Positions 1 to 9,118 are shown, counted from the stretch's first letter. The stretch: 64,000 nt of DNA from Halomonas huangheensis (GCF_001431725.1 NZ_CP013106.1:3038001-3102000); one strand, 5' to 3'. The notes: generated from the letters alone by a model not told the origin. Made by a program: numbers and translations.

Positions 1-2
1 AG

Positions 3-404
3 CAAGTTGCACAGCGGCTGCGTGGCGCCCTAGCCAGCAATGACGTTGACACTCAACCTCCTTCAGCATCAGATATATCCATAGTCGACGACACTTCAAT
101 CAACGACGATGGAATAGAGACTACTCAAGAAGAAATAGATGCCTATAATATTGTCCGTTCGATTCTAGCGGAGAATATTGATGTTAGCCGCATTGCCATG
201 CGCGATGCAAAATCATATTGCGCAGTGCTTCTCGACGACAACAACAGAAAGCCCATATGCCGCTTTCACTTTAATTCCAAATCCATCAAGCGTATAGGAT
301 TCTTCACCAACAAGAATGAAGAACGCGTAGACATTCTTTCCGTCAACGATATATTCCAGTTCCGTGATCAGTTAAAGAAAACTGCTGACGAGTATCAAGA
401 CTGA
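3..404 (+). CDS. C-terminal part of probable restriction endonuclease (HsdR N-terminal-like family), 5' truncated by window
   Basis: The frame is open from base 3 to a TGA at 402-404, giving about 133 residues with no start, so the gene begins outside the window. The last 90 residues, with segments such as SYCAVLLDDNNRKPICRFHF and a tail of short charged helices ending QLKKTADEYQD, resemble the conserved C-terminus of stand-alone nucleases annotated as type I restriction enzyme R N-terminal-like (COG4748-type). The catalytic PD-(D/E)XK part would lie upstream. Base composition is clearly more AT-rich than the GC-rich genes downstream, which fits an accessory or defence gene. The family call comes from memory of the C-terminal pattern and is moderate; the reading frame itself is secure. 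Confidence 0.6.
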   Translation, partial: QVAQRLRGALASNDVDTQPPSASDISIVDDTSINDDGIETTQEEIDAYNIVRSILAENIDVSRIAMRDAKSYCAVLLDDNNRKPICRFHFNSKSIKRIGFFTNKNEERVDILSVNDIFQFRDQLKKTADEYQD

Positions 405-420
405 TATTCTTCCACCAGAA

Positions 421-466
421 AGGGCAACTTTTCGGGCCATCTGCTCCGTTGCCCTCTATCATTTTT
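421..466 (+). terminator. possible terminator after the restriction-like gene
   Basis: An 8-bp inverted repeat, AGGGCAAC (421-428) and GTTGCCCT (448-455), is separated by 19 bases and followed by a T-rich stretch (atttttat). It lies 17 bases after the stop codon. The long loop makes it a modest candidate. Confidence 0.4.
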
Positions 467-1146
467 ATGCATACTGATAATGGACGTAAAAAAATCAGTA
501 GCAATGACACAATAGTTCGTGCACCACTCCAGTTCCTGCGGACAGTTGGACGATTGGATCGAGCGTATCGATGAAGGTATAGCAGCAACACATTATCGGG
601 CGGAGCAAGTTACCACTCCCATTAGCCTGGATGTAGTGGTACAGGTCTAGCCCGGACGGGTCATCGATGAGGGGAACTTCGCTGGCTATGCGCCAGCGGA
701 CACCAATCCGCCAACGGCTGAGCGTTGCGGATGAATGACGTAAACACTTCAGAACCGGCTGTCTGTCGTGGAACAGCCATCCCTGGCCGACAAGAGAGAA
801 GTATCCCACGACGACGCGACCGCCATCCTGGCACCAAACCCATCCATGGGTGTGTCGCATCGCAGGAGCAGAATAACCAAAGGCTGGGAGAATTGATGTA
901 AGAGATCACTTATGCGATATGTAAGAGAATATCGATAGACGGTGTGTATTATCGAAAGCTTCCCTTCTCCTCCTGGCGATCACTGAAACGTGACCAGTGG
1001 AGCCTGCATTTTCACCTGTTTCTCCCACCCTCCGACTGACCGTGGACAGTTCACTCTAAATCAACCAGGTTGATGAATGATGTCTACCCGCATATCCCGA
1101 GATAGCAGCAGGTGTGGACATCGTTACCATACCAAGGAGGTGTGAC
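467..1146. other. 680-bp stretch with no convincing gene
   Basis: No frame here has a recognisable protein. Frames on the minus strand (495-860 and 661-909) give Trp-, Cys- and Arg-rich translations without family resemblance, and the plus strand is broken by stops. It may be decayed accessory DNA next to the restriction-like gene. No terminal inverted repeats or transposase motifs were seen. Confidence 0.4.
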
Positions 1147-1575
1147 ATGCTTAAGGTATTGAGCCCCAGCACAACCCTGTTTGCAGCGCTTCTCTGCGGC
1201 TCGCTGCTGCTGCCTTCCATGGCCCTGGCAGACAGTGATGCCATGCAGGAAGGCCAGGAGGCCATGATGGAAGAAGCTGGCGCTGGTGACGTGCTACCGA
1301 ATGATTCATCACTGGTCGAGGAAGGCAGTAGTGACGCCATGCAGGAAAGCCAGGAGGCCATGATGGAAGAATCCGGCACTGGTGATCCGCTACCGAACGA
1401 TTCATCACTGGTCGAGGAAGGCAGTAGTGACGCCATGAAGGAAAGCCGTGAGGCCAGCGCGGAAAGCTCTGGCGATGGTGAACCACTGCCGGACGACTCA
1501 TCACTGGTCGAGGAAGGCAGTAGTGACGCCATGCAAGAGAGTCGTGAAGCCATGACGGAGGAAGAAGCGCAATAG
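1147..1575 (+). CDS. secreted acidic protein made of 32-residue tandem repeats
   Basis: The start is ATG 1147, preceded by AGGAGG at 1135-1140 (6-base spacing); an upstream in-frame start at 1114 has no such site. The product is 142 residues. Residues 1-29 form a Sec signal peptide (hydrophobic core LFAALLCGSLLLP, likely cleavage after SMALA). The rest is three full copies and one partial copy of a 32-residue unit starting SDAMQE and ending DSSLVEEGS. It is rich in Glu, Asp, Ser and Met and nearly free of aromatic residues, so it is probably disordered in the periplasm or outside the cell. It stands alone between a non-coding stretch and a strong terminator. No family was recognised and no function is proposed. 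Confidence 0.8.
   Translation: MLKVLSPSTTLFAALLCGSLLLPSMALADSDAMQEGQEAMMEEAGAGDVLPNDSSLVEEGSSDAMQESQEAMMEESGTGDPLPNDSSLVEEGSSDAMKESREASAESSGDGEPLPDDSSLVEEGSSDAMQESREAMTEEEAQ
1234..1572 (+). repeat. 96-bp in-frame tandem repeat, 3.5 copies
   Basis: Units at 1234-1329, 1330-1425 and 1426-1521, plus a partial unit at 1522-1572. The unit length of 96 bp keeps the reading frame. Copies 1 and 2 are the most alike; copy 3 diverges in its middle (ASAESSGDGEP). Confidence 0.9.
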
Positions 1576-1663
1576 TGACATCTCGAATCGGACTCACCCG
1601 CTCCCGCATCCAACCATGACATCCGGGAGCAGAAGCGCTACTGAAAACTCTCCGTAAGATTCA

Positions 1664-1706
1664 GGGGAAGCCACCCGGCGGTCACCGCCGATGGTTTCCC
1701 CATTTT
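1664..1706 (+). terminator. strong terminator after the repeat protein gene
   Basis: GGGGAAGCCA (1664-1673) pairs with TGGTTTCCCC (1692-1701) with one mismatch. An inner CGGCGGT/ACCGCCG stem extends it, and attttc follows. Confidence 0.8.
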
Positions 1707-2007
1707 CAAGCAGCATCAATATCCTTCATGCATCTCGGCTTCTGCCCCTGGTATCGAGTGCCGTCAACCTGCGTACTTCACCGTGATATCGGCGCCCTGC
1801 TCGCGTTACCAGCAGCAGTCCCTTCAGCCTCCTTCACGCCAGTCAGTACGAGACCAGCTCATGATCCTGCCCCTGCCCTACTTCAACTTAGGGTTTGCCA
1901 AGTCGACGTTGACACGAGCCGGTCGCACAACCTGGATTGAATGGGGTCCTCTGGCACCTTGATCAGGACCCGAATCGCAAACCACGTCAAGCAAGGTACC
2001 GACGACC
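1707..2007. other. 300-bp intergenic stretch
   Basis: A 70-codon frame at 1728-1940 has no good ribosome site and an unlikely composition. I see no supported gene; the stretch presumably holds the promoter of the gene at 2008. Confidence 0.4.
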
Positions 2008-2634
2008 ATGATGGAATGGATCTCCAACCACAGCAGCTTTCTGCAGTTCATGACCAGTCTGGCAACTCTGGCTGTGTGGATCTTCTACGCACAGCTCCTG
2101 TTGGCAGGCTATCTGCGCCAACGGCGACCAAAAGTCGTCATCAATCAAGTCATGGGGCTATCGACCCATGGTCGCTGCCTGGTCAGCAACATGAGTGCCG
2201 AAGGTGTACATATCGAAACGGTGCAGGTATGGCTGCACGACAAGGACGGCGTCAGGCGTTGCACTGTCTCCGACCTGGAGACCGACGCCAGCGGCAACAC
2301 GCCCACGTCGTTGTCGGAAGGAACGCTACAGGGCCCGCTACCCTCCAACGCCCACGTTGACGCTGGGGAGATTGGCTCTCTGGTAGCACGCGCTCGAAAG
2401 TCCGAGATCGAGGAAGACAGGAACACACTGTGTAATGGCGACGACGACTACAAGCTGGAACTGCTGGTGCTCTACATCTACAGCTCGTCCCCGGGCATCA
2501 TGGGAGCCATGCGCACCTTCATTTTCGATGACGATGGCTTGGCCAGGCCCGCCCATGTCGAAACCCAACAGCTGCGCGGTTACCGGGATCGCAAGAAGAT
2601 GGCCAGGATCTATCGCAACTATCTCGATCGCTGA
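2008..2634 (+). CDS. hypothetical membrane-anchored protein
   Basis: This is a 208-residue protein beginning MM; the second ATG at 2011 is an equally possible start. Residues about 12-36 form a single hydrophobic segment (FMTSLATLAVWIFYAQLLLAGY) followed by a basic stretch (RQRRPK), which suggests an N-terminal inner-membrane anchor with a cytoplasmic soluble domain of about 165 residues. The soluble part mixes beta-like segments with an acidic loop and a basic tail (RDRKKMARIYRNYLDR). I do not recognise the family. It ends close to a bidirectional hairpin shared with katE, which converges from the other side. The 3' end is partly duplicated just after the stop codon. Confidence 0.7.
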   Translation: MMEWISNHSSFLQFMTSLATLAVWIFYAQLLLAGYLRQRRPKVVINQVMGLSTHGRCLVSNMSAEGVHIETVQVWLHDKDGVRRCTVSDLETDASGNTPTSLSEGTLQGPLPSNAHVDAGEIGSLVARARKSEIEEDRNTLCNGDDDYKLELLVLYIYSSSPGIMGAMRTFIFDDDGLARPAHVETQQLRGYRDRKKMARIYRNYLDR

Positions 2635-2666
2635 AGCAGAGAAAACTCTTGATCGCTGAAGCGGAG
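2625..2666 (+). repeat. imperfect duplication across the stop codon
   Basis: The 18-base segment at 2625-2642 recurs at 2649-2666 with 16 of 18 bases identical. The shared core is GATCGCTGAAGC, and the first copy contains the TGA stop of the upstream gene. Confidence 0.7.
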
Positions 2667-2715
2667 CAAGCGCGCCCTACTCGCACCACCGAACATGGCA
2701 CTCGAGCAGGTAAAT

Positions 2716-2742
2716 AGCCCCCGGGGAATCCCAACGGGGGCT
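2716..2742. terminator. bidirectional terminator hairpin
   Basis: AGCCCCC (2716-2722) pairs with GGGGGCT (2736-2742) around a 13-base loop, between two convergent genes. On the minus strand it is followed by attta, so it may serve katE best. Confidence 0.55.
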
Positions 2743-2813
2743 CGTTGTACCGACTACATCAAGGCCTTGCCAGCATTGAGTGACAAAGCCACCACCAGTA
2801 TCGATCCGATCCG

Positions 2814-4964
2814 TCAGGCCGGCATCTGGTTGGCCTTGGCATCACGCGACCAGACCCGGTGGCCAAGCAGGGCTTCGCGGAAATCCGCATAGATCCCATC
2901 GACCGAATCAGCCTGCATAATGCCCTCTTCCGGCGCCGAAATGCCTGCGGCATCGAGCAGGTTGCGGGCATCGCCAAGGCCGGCAATCGGCTTCAAGTGC
3001 TTATAGGCCTCCTGGACATAGTAGAGCCCCAACCCCATCCCGGTCAGGGTCGCGACGCTATCGACGCCACCAGCCACGACTACCGCATCCATCGTGACGG
3101 AGGGCAGCCCATTGAGCATCGCGTCCGGCGTCAAACTACCCCCTTGCAGGGTACTGACTGGCGCCATGGACGGTGCAATCGTCAAGCCGGCGGCCCCCTC
3201 TTCTTCAAGCTTCTTCTGCAGCGCCTCGACCTGCTCGCCATCGACACCATTGGCCACCAGGATAGCGACCTTGCGATAGCGAATATCCGGCTGCTGTCGG
3301 TGCAGCAGGCTCAATGCCGCGGATGAATCCAACGCCGATTTACCGAACTCTTCTTTCACTGCCGGGGCATGATCGGGTGGCTCGATGCCGTGCGCCTCGC
3401 CAACCCGACGAGCAAGCTCCATGTCGATGTTGGGCAGGATATTCTGAATGACGCGCTCACGAATCCAGGGGCGCTCGACCTTGGACAACTCGAAGGTGTA
3501 AGCCGCAATGATGTGCTCCTGCTCGACCTCGCTCTGGCTGTGCCAGAAGAGCCGCGCCTGAGAGTAGTGGTCACCAAAGGACTCGCTGCGAGCCCGAATC
3601 TTATGGGCATCGATGCGCTCGTTGTAGCTCTCGAAGCCGCCGTTCTCCGGCGCTGGAGGTGTCTCTGTGGGCCAGCCGCCGTCGATGGAGTTCGGCTCGT
3701 AGGACGCCTGCCCCTTGTTGATGGTCTGACGATGCGGGGCATCCCTCTGATGATTGTGGAAGGGGCATACCGGCTGGTTGATCGGAATTTCGTGGAAGTT
3801 CGGCCCACCCAGACGCAGCATCTGGGTATCCAGATAAGAGAACAGCCGTCCCTGAAGCAACGGATCATTGCTGAAGTCGATCCCGGGCACCACGTTGCCG
3901 GGGTTGAAGGCCACCTGTTCGGTTTCGGCAAAGTAGTTGTCGGGATTGCGGTCGAGCACCATCTTGCCGATCGGTGTCACCGCAACCTGTTCTTCGGGAA
4001 TCAACTTGGTCGGGTCCAGAATATCGATATCGAAGGCGTGTTCATCGTCCTCTTCCACCACCTGAATGCCGAGTTCCCATTCCAGTGCATCGCCGTTCTC
4101 GATATCCCCCCACATCTCGCGACGGTTGAAGTCGGGATCTCGCCCCCACAGCTTCTGGGCTTCGTCCCAGATCAGTGAGTGAGTGCCCGCCAGCGGCTTC
4201 CAGTGAAACTTGACGAAGCGCGCCTTACCCTCACGATCGATCAGTCGGAACGTGTGGACACCGAAGCCTTCCATATAACGATAGTGGCGCGGGAATGCCC
4301 GGTCCGACATCGTCCACAGCACCATATGCGCGCTCTCGGGCATCAGCGACACGAAGTCCCAGAAGGTATCGTGGGCCGACTGGCCCTGGGGGATTTCGTT
4401 GTGTGGCTCAGGCTTCACCGCGTGCACAAAGTCGGGGAACTTCATCGCATCCTGGATGAAGAACACCGGCATGTTGTTGCCGACCAGATCCCAGTTGCCT
4501 TCGTCGGTGTAGAACTTGACGGCAAAGCCACGTACATCGCGCACGGTATCATTCGAGCCACGGCCGCCCTGAACGGTGGAAAAGCGCACGAACACCGGCG
4601 TCTTCCGGGACGTATCCTTGAACAGACCTGCCCTGGAATAGCGTGCGGCGGCCTTGTAGGGCTGAAAATAGCCGTGGGCTGCGGCTCCCCGGGCGTGAAC
4701 GATACGCTCGGGAATCCGCTCGTGATCAAAGTGGTTCATCTTTTCGCGGAAGACGAAGTCTTCCAGCAGGGTAGGCCCACGCTCTCCTGCTTTCAGCGAA
4801 TTATGATCATCCGCGATGCGAGTGCCCTGATTGGTCCGCAGATCATGTCCTTCGGCGTCGCTACGATAAGCCTCCAGAAGATCAGACTTGCTGTCATCAT
4901 CGGAGTGGCACTCGGTATCGTGGGCAGCATCTCGATTGGATTCAGTGTAGGGATTATTGGCCAT
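2814..4964 (-). CDS. katE: large-subunit catalase (HPII/KatE type)
   Basis: Haem catalase that dismutates hydrogen peroxide in the cytoplasm. The start at 4964 (MANNPYTE) is set by AAAGGAGA just upstream; the frame stays open 32 codons further without a site. The product is 716 residues, the length of clade II catalases. The catalytic His90 lies in RIVHARG, Asn163 in [10 protein letters not shown], and the haem-ligand Tyr377 in [14 protein letters not shown]. From about residue 565 a DJ-1/class I glutamine amidotransferase-like domain follows ([12 protein letters not shown]), as in HPII. A DUF3008-like gene and a stress-type SDR lie upstream on the same strand, so this is probably a general-stress or stationary-phase block. 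The identification is very secure. Confidence 0.95.
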   Translation of the reverse strand: MANNPYTESNRDAAHDTECHSDDDSKSDLLEAYRSDAEGHDLRTNQGTRIADDHNSLKAGERGPTLLEDFVFREKMNHFDHERIPERIVHARGAAAHGYFQPYKAAARYSRAGLFKDTSRKTPVFVRFSTVQGGRGSNDTVRDVRGFAVKFYTDEGNWDLVGNNMPVFFIQDAMKFPDFVHAVKPEPHNEIPQGQSAHDTFWDFVSLMPESAHMVLWTMSDRAFPRHYRYMEGFGVHTFRLIDREGKARFVKFHWKPLAGTHSLIWDEAQKLWGRDPDFNRREMWGDIENGDALEWELGIQVVEEDDEHAFDIDILDPTKLIPEEQVAVTPIGKMVLDRNPDNYFAETEQVAFNPGNVVPGIDFSNDPLLQGRLFSYLDTQMLRLGGPNFHEIPINQPVCPFHNHQRDAPHRQTINKGQASYEPNSIDGGWPTETPPAPENGGFESYNERIDAHKIRARSESFGDHYSQARLFWHSQSEVEQEHIIAAYTFELSKVERPWIRERVIQNILPNIDMELARRVGEAHGIEPPDHAPAVKEEFGKSALDSSAALSLLHRQQPDIRYRKVAILVANGVDGEQVEALQKKLEEEGAAGLTIAPSMAPVSTLQGGSLTPDAMLNGLPSVTMDAVVVAGGVDSVATLTGMGLGLYYVQEAYKHLKPIAGLGDARNLLDAAGISAPEEGIMQADSVDGIYADFREALLGHRVWSRDAKANQMPA

Positions 4965-5117
4965 GAACAAACTCTCCTTTGCTCGCGATAAGGGGCGACC
5001 TCGGGTAGTTGCGCCATAAGGCCACCAGCCTCGGTGGAGAATGATGCCCGCCACGAGCATCTTCCTCCGGAACTGGCTGGTGCTGGTGCCCTTGTCAATC
5101 GGTGGTTGAAAGCCTGG

Positions 5118-5306
5118 TCACGACTGCGAGTCATGCCGCGGCTTGTCGCTGCGTTTTGTAGACGCCATTGCTTCCAGTTCAGCTTCATCCATGGAGTCGT
5201 ACATGGACCTGGCAGCCCCCTCCAACTCGCTCACTTTCTGTTCACCGCGTTTGGCCGCCAGGGCTGCGCCCGCTGCCATCTGCTGAGCTTTGGATTTTGC
5301 TGGCAT
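5118..5306 (-). CDS. DUF3008-like small protein
   Basis: A 62-residue hydrophilic protein starting MPAKSKAQQMAAGAALAAKRGE, which matches the pattern I know for the small DUF3008 family (MPAKSxAQ start, then a YDSM segment and a Lys/Arg-rich tail). AGGAAGGAGG precedes the ATG. No signal peptide or membrane segment is seen, and the function of the family is unknown. It sits between katE and an SDR gene on the same strand, a setting consistent with a stress-induced protein. Confidence 0.75.
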   Translation of the reverse strand: MPAKSKAQQMAAGAALAAKRGEQKVSELEGAARSMYDSMDEAELEAMASTKRSDKPRHDSQS

Positions 5307-5360
5307 GCTTGCCTCCTTCCTCTTGATAACGGCGTCATCACGTTTGTGGCGACGCCACCA

Positions 5361-6215
5361 TCAGGTGTTGAGCACCACACCGCCGTTGAGATGCAGTGTC
5401 TGTCCCGTCATGTAAGACGACTCTTCACTGGCCAGGTATACGTAGGCAGGCCCCATTTCACTGGGCTGCCCCGCGCGGTCCATGGGCACCTGGCCACCGA
5501 ACGTAGCGACCTTCTCGGCATCGAAGCTGGCCGGTATCAATGGCGTCCACACTGGTCCGGGGGCAACAGCGTTGACGCGAATCCCCTTGTCGACCAGCGA
5601 TATCGCCAACGAACGAACAAGCCCCTGAATCGCGCCCTTGGTCGCGGAGTAATCGATCAGAGTGTCGTTGCCCTTGAAGGCATTGATGGAGGAAGTCGCA
5701 ATGATGCTGTCGCCCTTCTGCATATGCGGCAACGCCGCCTTGACCATGTAGAAGTGGCTGAAGATATTGGTCTGGAAGGTACGCAGCAGTTGCGTGTCGG
5801 GAATCTGGGTGACGTCAACCCAGTCGTACTGCTCTGCGGCATTGTTGACCAGGATGTTGAGCTTGCCGAAGGTCTCGACCGTCCTGTCGATGACCTCGCG
5901 ACAGAAGTTTGCATCACCGACATCGCCCTTCAGCAGCAGGCAGTGCCGGCCTTCGGCTTCTACCAGTTCGCGGGTTCTCTCGGCATCACGAGCTTCCTCG
6001 AGATAGGCGAGAACACAGTCGGCCCCCTCCCTGGCGTAATGCAGCGCAACGGCTCGTCCTATACCGCTGTCGCCACCGGTGATGACAGCTACCTTGTCGC
6101 GGAGTTTATCGCTACCTCGATAGCTATCACGAATGAACTCGGGCTCAGGCTCCATCGCATATTCCCTGCCCGGCTGCCGCTCCTGTTGTTGCGAGGGTTG
6201 TTTACGTTCTGCCAT
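5361..6215 (-). CDS. stress-type short-chain dehydrogenase/reductase
   Basis: NAD(P)-dependent oxidoreductase of the classical SDR fold, 284 residues. The ATG at 6215 is chosen over the upstream TTG at 6221 because GAAGGAG lies 9 bases before the ATG and too close to the TTG. Residues 1-35 form a hydrophilic extension (KQPSQQQERQPG) typical of the YghA/YhdF-like SDRs found beside catalases. The cofactor motif is TGGDSGIGRA (residues 47-56), with NNAAEQY near 125 and a catalytic set of Ser176, Tyr189 and Lys193 (DYSATKGAIQG). The substrate cannot be read from the sequence. Its place next to katE and a DUF3008-like gene points to oxidative or osmotic stress. Confidence 0.88.
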   Translation of the reverse strand: MAERKQPSQQQERQPGREYAMEPEPEFIRDSYRGSDKLRDKVAVITGGDSGIGRAVALHYAREGADCVLAYLEEARDAERTRELVEAEGRHCLLLKGDVGDANFCREVIDRTVETFGKLNILVNNAAEQYDWVDVTQIPDTQLLRTFQTNIFSHFYMVKAALPHMQKGDSIIATSSINAFKGNDTLIDYSATKGAIQGLVRSLAISLVDKGIRVNAVAPGPVWTPLIPASFDAEKVATFGGQVPMDRAGQPSEMGPAYVYLASEESSYMTGQTLHLNGGVVLNT

Positions 6216-6388
6216 GTGCAAACACTCCTTCGTTGATCACTAGCCAGAATCAGTGGATAGCACCCCGTTTGACATCGCTTCTGCCGAGAGTTGCGAAGGT
6301 AAATTCGGATATAAGGTAACAACGATGTGATCGATTGGAATTCCCCCTTGACGGAGGAACGACCTAAATACGCTTATTCGCCTTTACT

Positions 6389-7306
6389 CTACGACTTTGT
6401 CTCTACCGGCGTGAGTGGGTCCCAGTCTTTTCGCGCCGCGAGAAAATCAGGGCGTGGTTTGTTACCACAATAAGGGTCATGAAGGACATTCTCGACACTA
6501 TTATAAACGAAGAACAGGTTACTCCTCGGCCAACAAGACATATTGATATTGGATCCGTGAAGCGTATTACACTCAAACATTATTAAAGTACCTGAGGCAC
6601 CTTTAGGAGCTTCAATATCATTCTCCAACATCAGCTTTCTCAGGCTAGCCGCATCTGGAACACCGATTTCCTGACTTTTCAAAGACTCCTTATAGTTATC
6701 TTCCGGAGTGCGACCGACACAAGGAATGAAATACTTGTGTGAGCCCGGAATCAGCATCAAAGGGCCATTGAATTCGCCATTCGCCTTCAATATGACCGAA
6801 CAGCTCAGAGAGCGCATGCGCGGCATGCCATCTTCACTGTGCCAGGTCTCGAAATCCGAATGCCAGTCGAAGCCTTTTCCTTTAAAGCCAGGCTTGTAAT
6901 TTATCCGTGACTGATGAATATATACATCACTGCCGAGTATTTGCTGTACCATGGACAGCAGGCGAGGATTTCTTGTCAGCCGGCTGAAGCGCTCAGAGTC
7001 CTGGTGAATACCAAAAATTGAGCGTATCTCCTGCTTCCCCGGCTCCAGTATCGTGCCTTCGGACAGCTTTAAATCTTCATCTTCCTCGTAATCGCGCAAT
7101 TCCTGAACAAAGTCCTCCATCTCTTCTGGATCAAAAAAGCACTCGAACGATAGAAATCCTTTTCTATCAAACTCCTCAAGTTCGTCTGCGCTTAATGGTC
7201 CATCAGCGCGCTGTTTATCATTGCAATGTATGACCGGATCGATACGCTCGAAAAAACCAAGTTTTCGCTCCAGGCGCGTCGGGAAAAGATCTTGAGTATC
7301 TTGCAT
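6389..7306 (-). CDS. ectD: ectoine hydroxylase
   Basis: Fe(II)/2-oxoglutarate dioxygenase that converts ectoine into 5-hydroxyectoine, a compatible solute, in the cytoplasm. The 305 residues match the family length. The EctD signature is present: FDWHSDFETWHSEDGMPRMR (147-166). The iron ligands are His149, Asp151 and His250, and Arg261 is placed for 2-oxoglutarate binding. AAGGAGGAAG precedes the ATG. No ectABC genes lie nearby, so it is a stand-alone ectD, as in some Halomonadaceae. The gene is visibly AT-richer than its neighbours (for example 22 of 60 bases are G/C at 6541-6600), which suggests separate history. Function is secure from the signature. Confidence 0.93.
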   Translation of the reverse strand: MQDTQDLFPTRLERKLGFFERIDPVIHCNDKQRADGPLSADELEEFDRKGFLSFECFFDPEEMEDFVQELRDYEEDEDLKLSEGTILEPGKQEIRSIFGIHQDSERFSRLTRNPRLLSMVQQILGSDVYIHQSRINYKPGFKGKGFDWHSDFETWHSEDGMPRMRSLSCSVILKANGEFNGPLMLIPGSHKYFIPCVGRTPEDNYKESLKSQEIGVPDAASLRKLMLENDIEAPKGASGTLIMFECNTLHGSNINMSCWPRSNLFFVYNSVENVLHDPYCGNKPRPDFLAARKDWDPLTPVETKS

Positions 7307-8080
7307 GATGTCTTCCTCCTTCGAACTTCGTCAGTCACCGTAGACAAAAGTCGGAAATGCATCAAACTCCCCCTCCGAAGGAAAGGGCGTGCCCAAACTT
7401 TACTTGAGGCTAACTTGAAAAAACACGCCGATTCTGATGGTTTATTGCCTTCACTTCCCCGTAACCCACATTCCTGATACAGGTTTCTGATGGTCAATAT
7501 GAAACGTTATTCCTCGAGGGTGATATCTTCTTTTGGCTCAAGTAGAGCCGACATATTGATTGTTCAACAATCCATGAAACAGTATGTAACCGATTCACCC
7601 TGGTCTCCGTAAAATTCGATAACATTTACTCCACGCTCGCTGCATAACCAACATCATCAAGTAGATTGATGGACACAATGGAGGCGAACGGGATGCATGC
7701 TTGACCAGCATGAAGGCCGTTGAACGACCCCGTCGGCTCGGGCCACCGAAAATGACACAGACACCCTCGCCGCCATCCAGCGAGTACGAGCGAAACGGGA
7801 TGATGTCTTCTCCAACTACCTCGTTGAGCTCATTGAGGACCTCCTGCAGTAGCTCGAGCTCATTGGCGACGCACACTCCCCCACTCTGTGCCGGGCTCCC
7901 TTTCTTGCGTACAATGACCAGCCTCCGGATACCGCACGACTGAATTGCCGCTATGGTGTACCAGCTACCCTTCGAAACAGGCTTTCGTCCTTGCTGGGTA
8001 CAGTGGTGGTACACAGCAAGTGGATTTCAGGCGGTTTCACTGCGTATTCATCAGTATGACGCTGCACATAAGTGGTTGAT
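7307..8080. other. 770-bp region upstream of ectD and dusA
   Basis: This should hold the ectD promoter, read leftwards, and the dusA promoter, read rightwards. The part at 7307-7600 is AT-rich like ectD and I see no convincing gene in it. A possible minus-strand gene at 7595-8014 is listed separately. Confidence 0.4.
7595..8014 (-). CDS. possible hypothetical protein, unsupported start
   Basis: The frame is open for 139 codons, with the apparent GTG start at 8014 lacking a clear ribosome site. The middle (ANELELLQEVLNELNEVVGE, then a short beta-like segment around SYSLDGGEGVCVIFGG) looks like real amphipathic protein sequence and uses GC-ending codons. The opposite strand reads as Ser/Thr/Pro-rich shadow. 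The ends look less protein-like, so it may be a remnant or a shorter gene. No family was recognised. Confidence 0.3.
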   Translation of the reverse strand: MYHHCTQQGRKPVSKGSWYTIAAIQSCGIRRLVIVRKKGSPAQSGGVCVANELELLQEVLNELNEVVGEDIIPFRSYSLDGGEGVCVIFGGPSRRGRSTAFMLVKHASRSPPLCPSIYLMMLVMQRAWSKCYRILRRPG

Positions 8081-9091
8081 ATGACGACATACCCTCCCAT
8101 TTCCGAGGCTCGTCGGTTTTCTATTGCACCGATGATGGATTGGACGACCCGCGATTACAGGGTCTTTGCGCGTACGCTGACGCGCCATGCGCTGCTGTAT
8201 ACGGAGATGGTCACCACCGGTGCCATTCTGCATGGGCGGCCGCGTGAACGGTTCCTCGGTTACGATGCGGTCGAGCACCCTCTGGCGCTGCAGCTGGGCG
8301 GCAGTGATCCCGGTGAGTTGGCGGAGTGTGCGGCGATTGCCGAGGAGTGGGGCTATGACGAGGTCAATCTCAATGTCGGTTGCCCCAGTGATCGGGTTCA
8401 GAACAATCTGATCGGTGCCTGCCTGATGGGCCATCCGGACAAGGTCGCCACGGCGGTGCGGGCGATGCGCGAGTCGGTGTCGATTCCGGTGACGGTCAAG
8501 TGTCGTATCGGGATTGATGATCAAGATGAGGATGCCGATCTCGAGCACTTTATCCAGCAGGTTGCCGATGCCGGCTGCGAGGTCTTTATCGTCCACGCGC
8601 GCAAGGCATGGTTGCAGGGGCTATCGCCGAAGGAAAACCGTGATGTTCCGCCGCTCAACTATCCGCGTGTGCACCGCCTCAAGGCCAACCGCCCGGAGTT
8701 GCATATCGGCATCAACGGCGGCATCAAGACGCTGGAGGAGTGCCATGCGCAGCTGGAGCACGTCGATAGCGTGATGATCGGTCGCGAGGCCTATCAGAAT
8801 CCGTGGCTGCTGGCGGGTATCGATGAGGCGCTGTATGGCACTCCTGGCCCTGCTACTGATCGTCATGAGGCAGCACGGGCCATGCGCGCCTATATCGTCC
8901 GTCGCCTCGAGGAAGGCGCGAAGCTCAATCACATGACCCGCCACATGCTGGGGCTGTTTCAGGGTTGTCCTGGCGGTCGTCGTTTCCGTCGCCATCTATC
9001 CGAGAACGCGCATCGCGAAGGCGCGGGACTCAGCGTACTCGATGATGCCCTGGGGTTGGTGCCCGAGGTAGAGCCCGAAAGCGCAGCATAA
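8081..9091 (+). CDS. dusA: tRNA-dihydrouridine synthase A
   Basis: FMN-dependent reduction of uridines in the tRNA D-loop. ATG 8081 gives 336 residues; an in-frame GTG at 8072 is possible, and neither has a strong ribosome site. DusA features are SIAPMMDWTTRDYR near the N-terminus, the catalytic Cys101 in LNVGCPSDRVQ, KCRIGIDD, IVHARKAWLQGLSPKENR and the phosphate-binding GINGGIKT. The segment after the cysteine reads NNLIGACLMGHP where many family members have a Gly-Arg-Phe-Gly-containing version, a small local difference. A perfect 16-bp stem terminator follows. The DusA subfamily is supported by the LSPKENR motif. Confidence 0.93.
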   Translation: MTTYPPISEARRFSIAPMMDWTTRDYRVFARTLTRHALLYTEMVTTGAILHGRPRERFLGYDAVEHPLALQLGGSDPGELAECAAIAEEWGYDEVNLNVGCPSDRVQNNLIGACLMGHPDKVATAVRAMRESVSIPVTVKCRIGIDDQDEDADLEHFIQQVADAGCEVFIVHARKAWLQGLSPKENRDVPPLNYPRVHRLKANRPELHIGINGGIKTLEECHAQLEHVDSVMIGREAYQNPWLLAGIDEALYGTPGPATDRHEAARAMRAYIVRRLEEGAKLNHMTRHMLGLFQGCPGGRRFRRHLSENAHREGAGLSVLDDALGLVPEVEPESAA

Positions 9092-9118
9092 AATGCGGCA
9101 CAGTGCCCTGACGACAAC

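Noticed and set aside
495..909. Minus-strand frames as a transposase remnant
   Set aside because: No catalytic DDE pattern, no terminal repeats and no recognisable residue pattern.
1728..1940. 70-codon plus-strand frame
   Set aside because: No ribosome site, unlikely composition, and position directly after a terminator.
3369..4991. Two long plus-strand frames (3369-4178 and 4179-4991)
   Set aside because: They are antisense to katE, whose product is unambiguous, and read as codon-mirror shadows without family features.
5034..6236. 400-codon plus-strand frame
   Set aside because: It covers the DUF3008-like and SDR genes in antisense; those carry clear motifs and ribosome sites.
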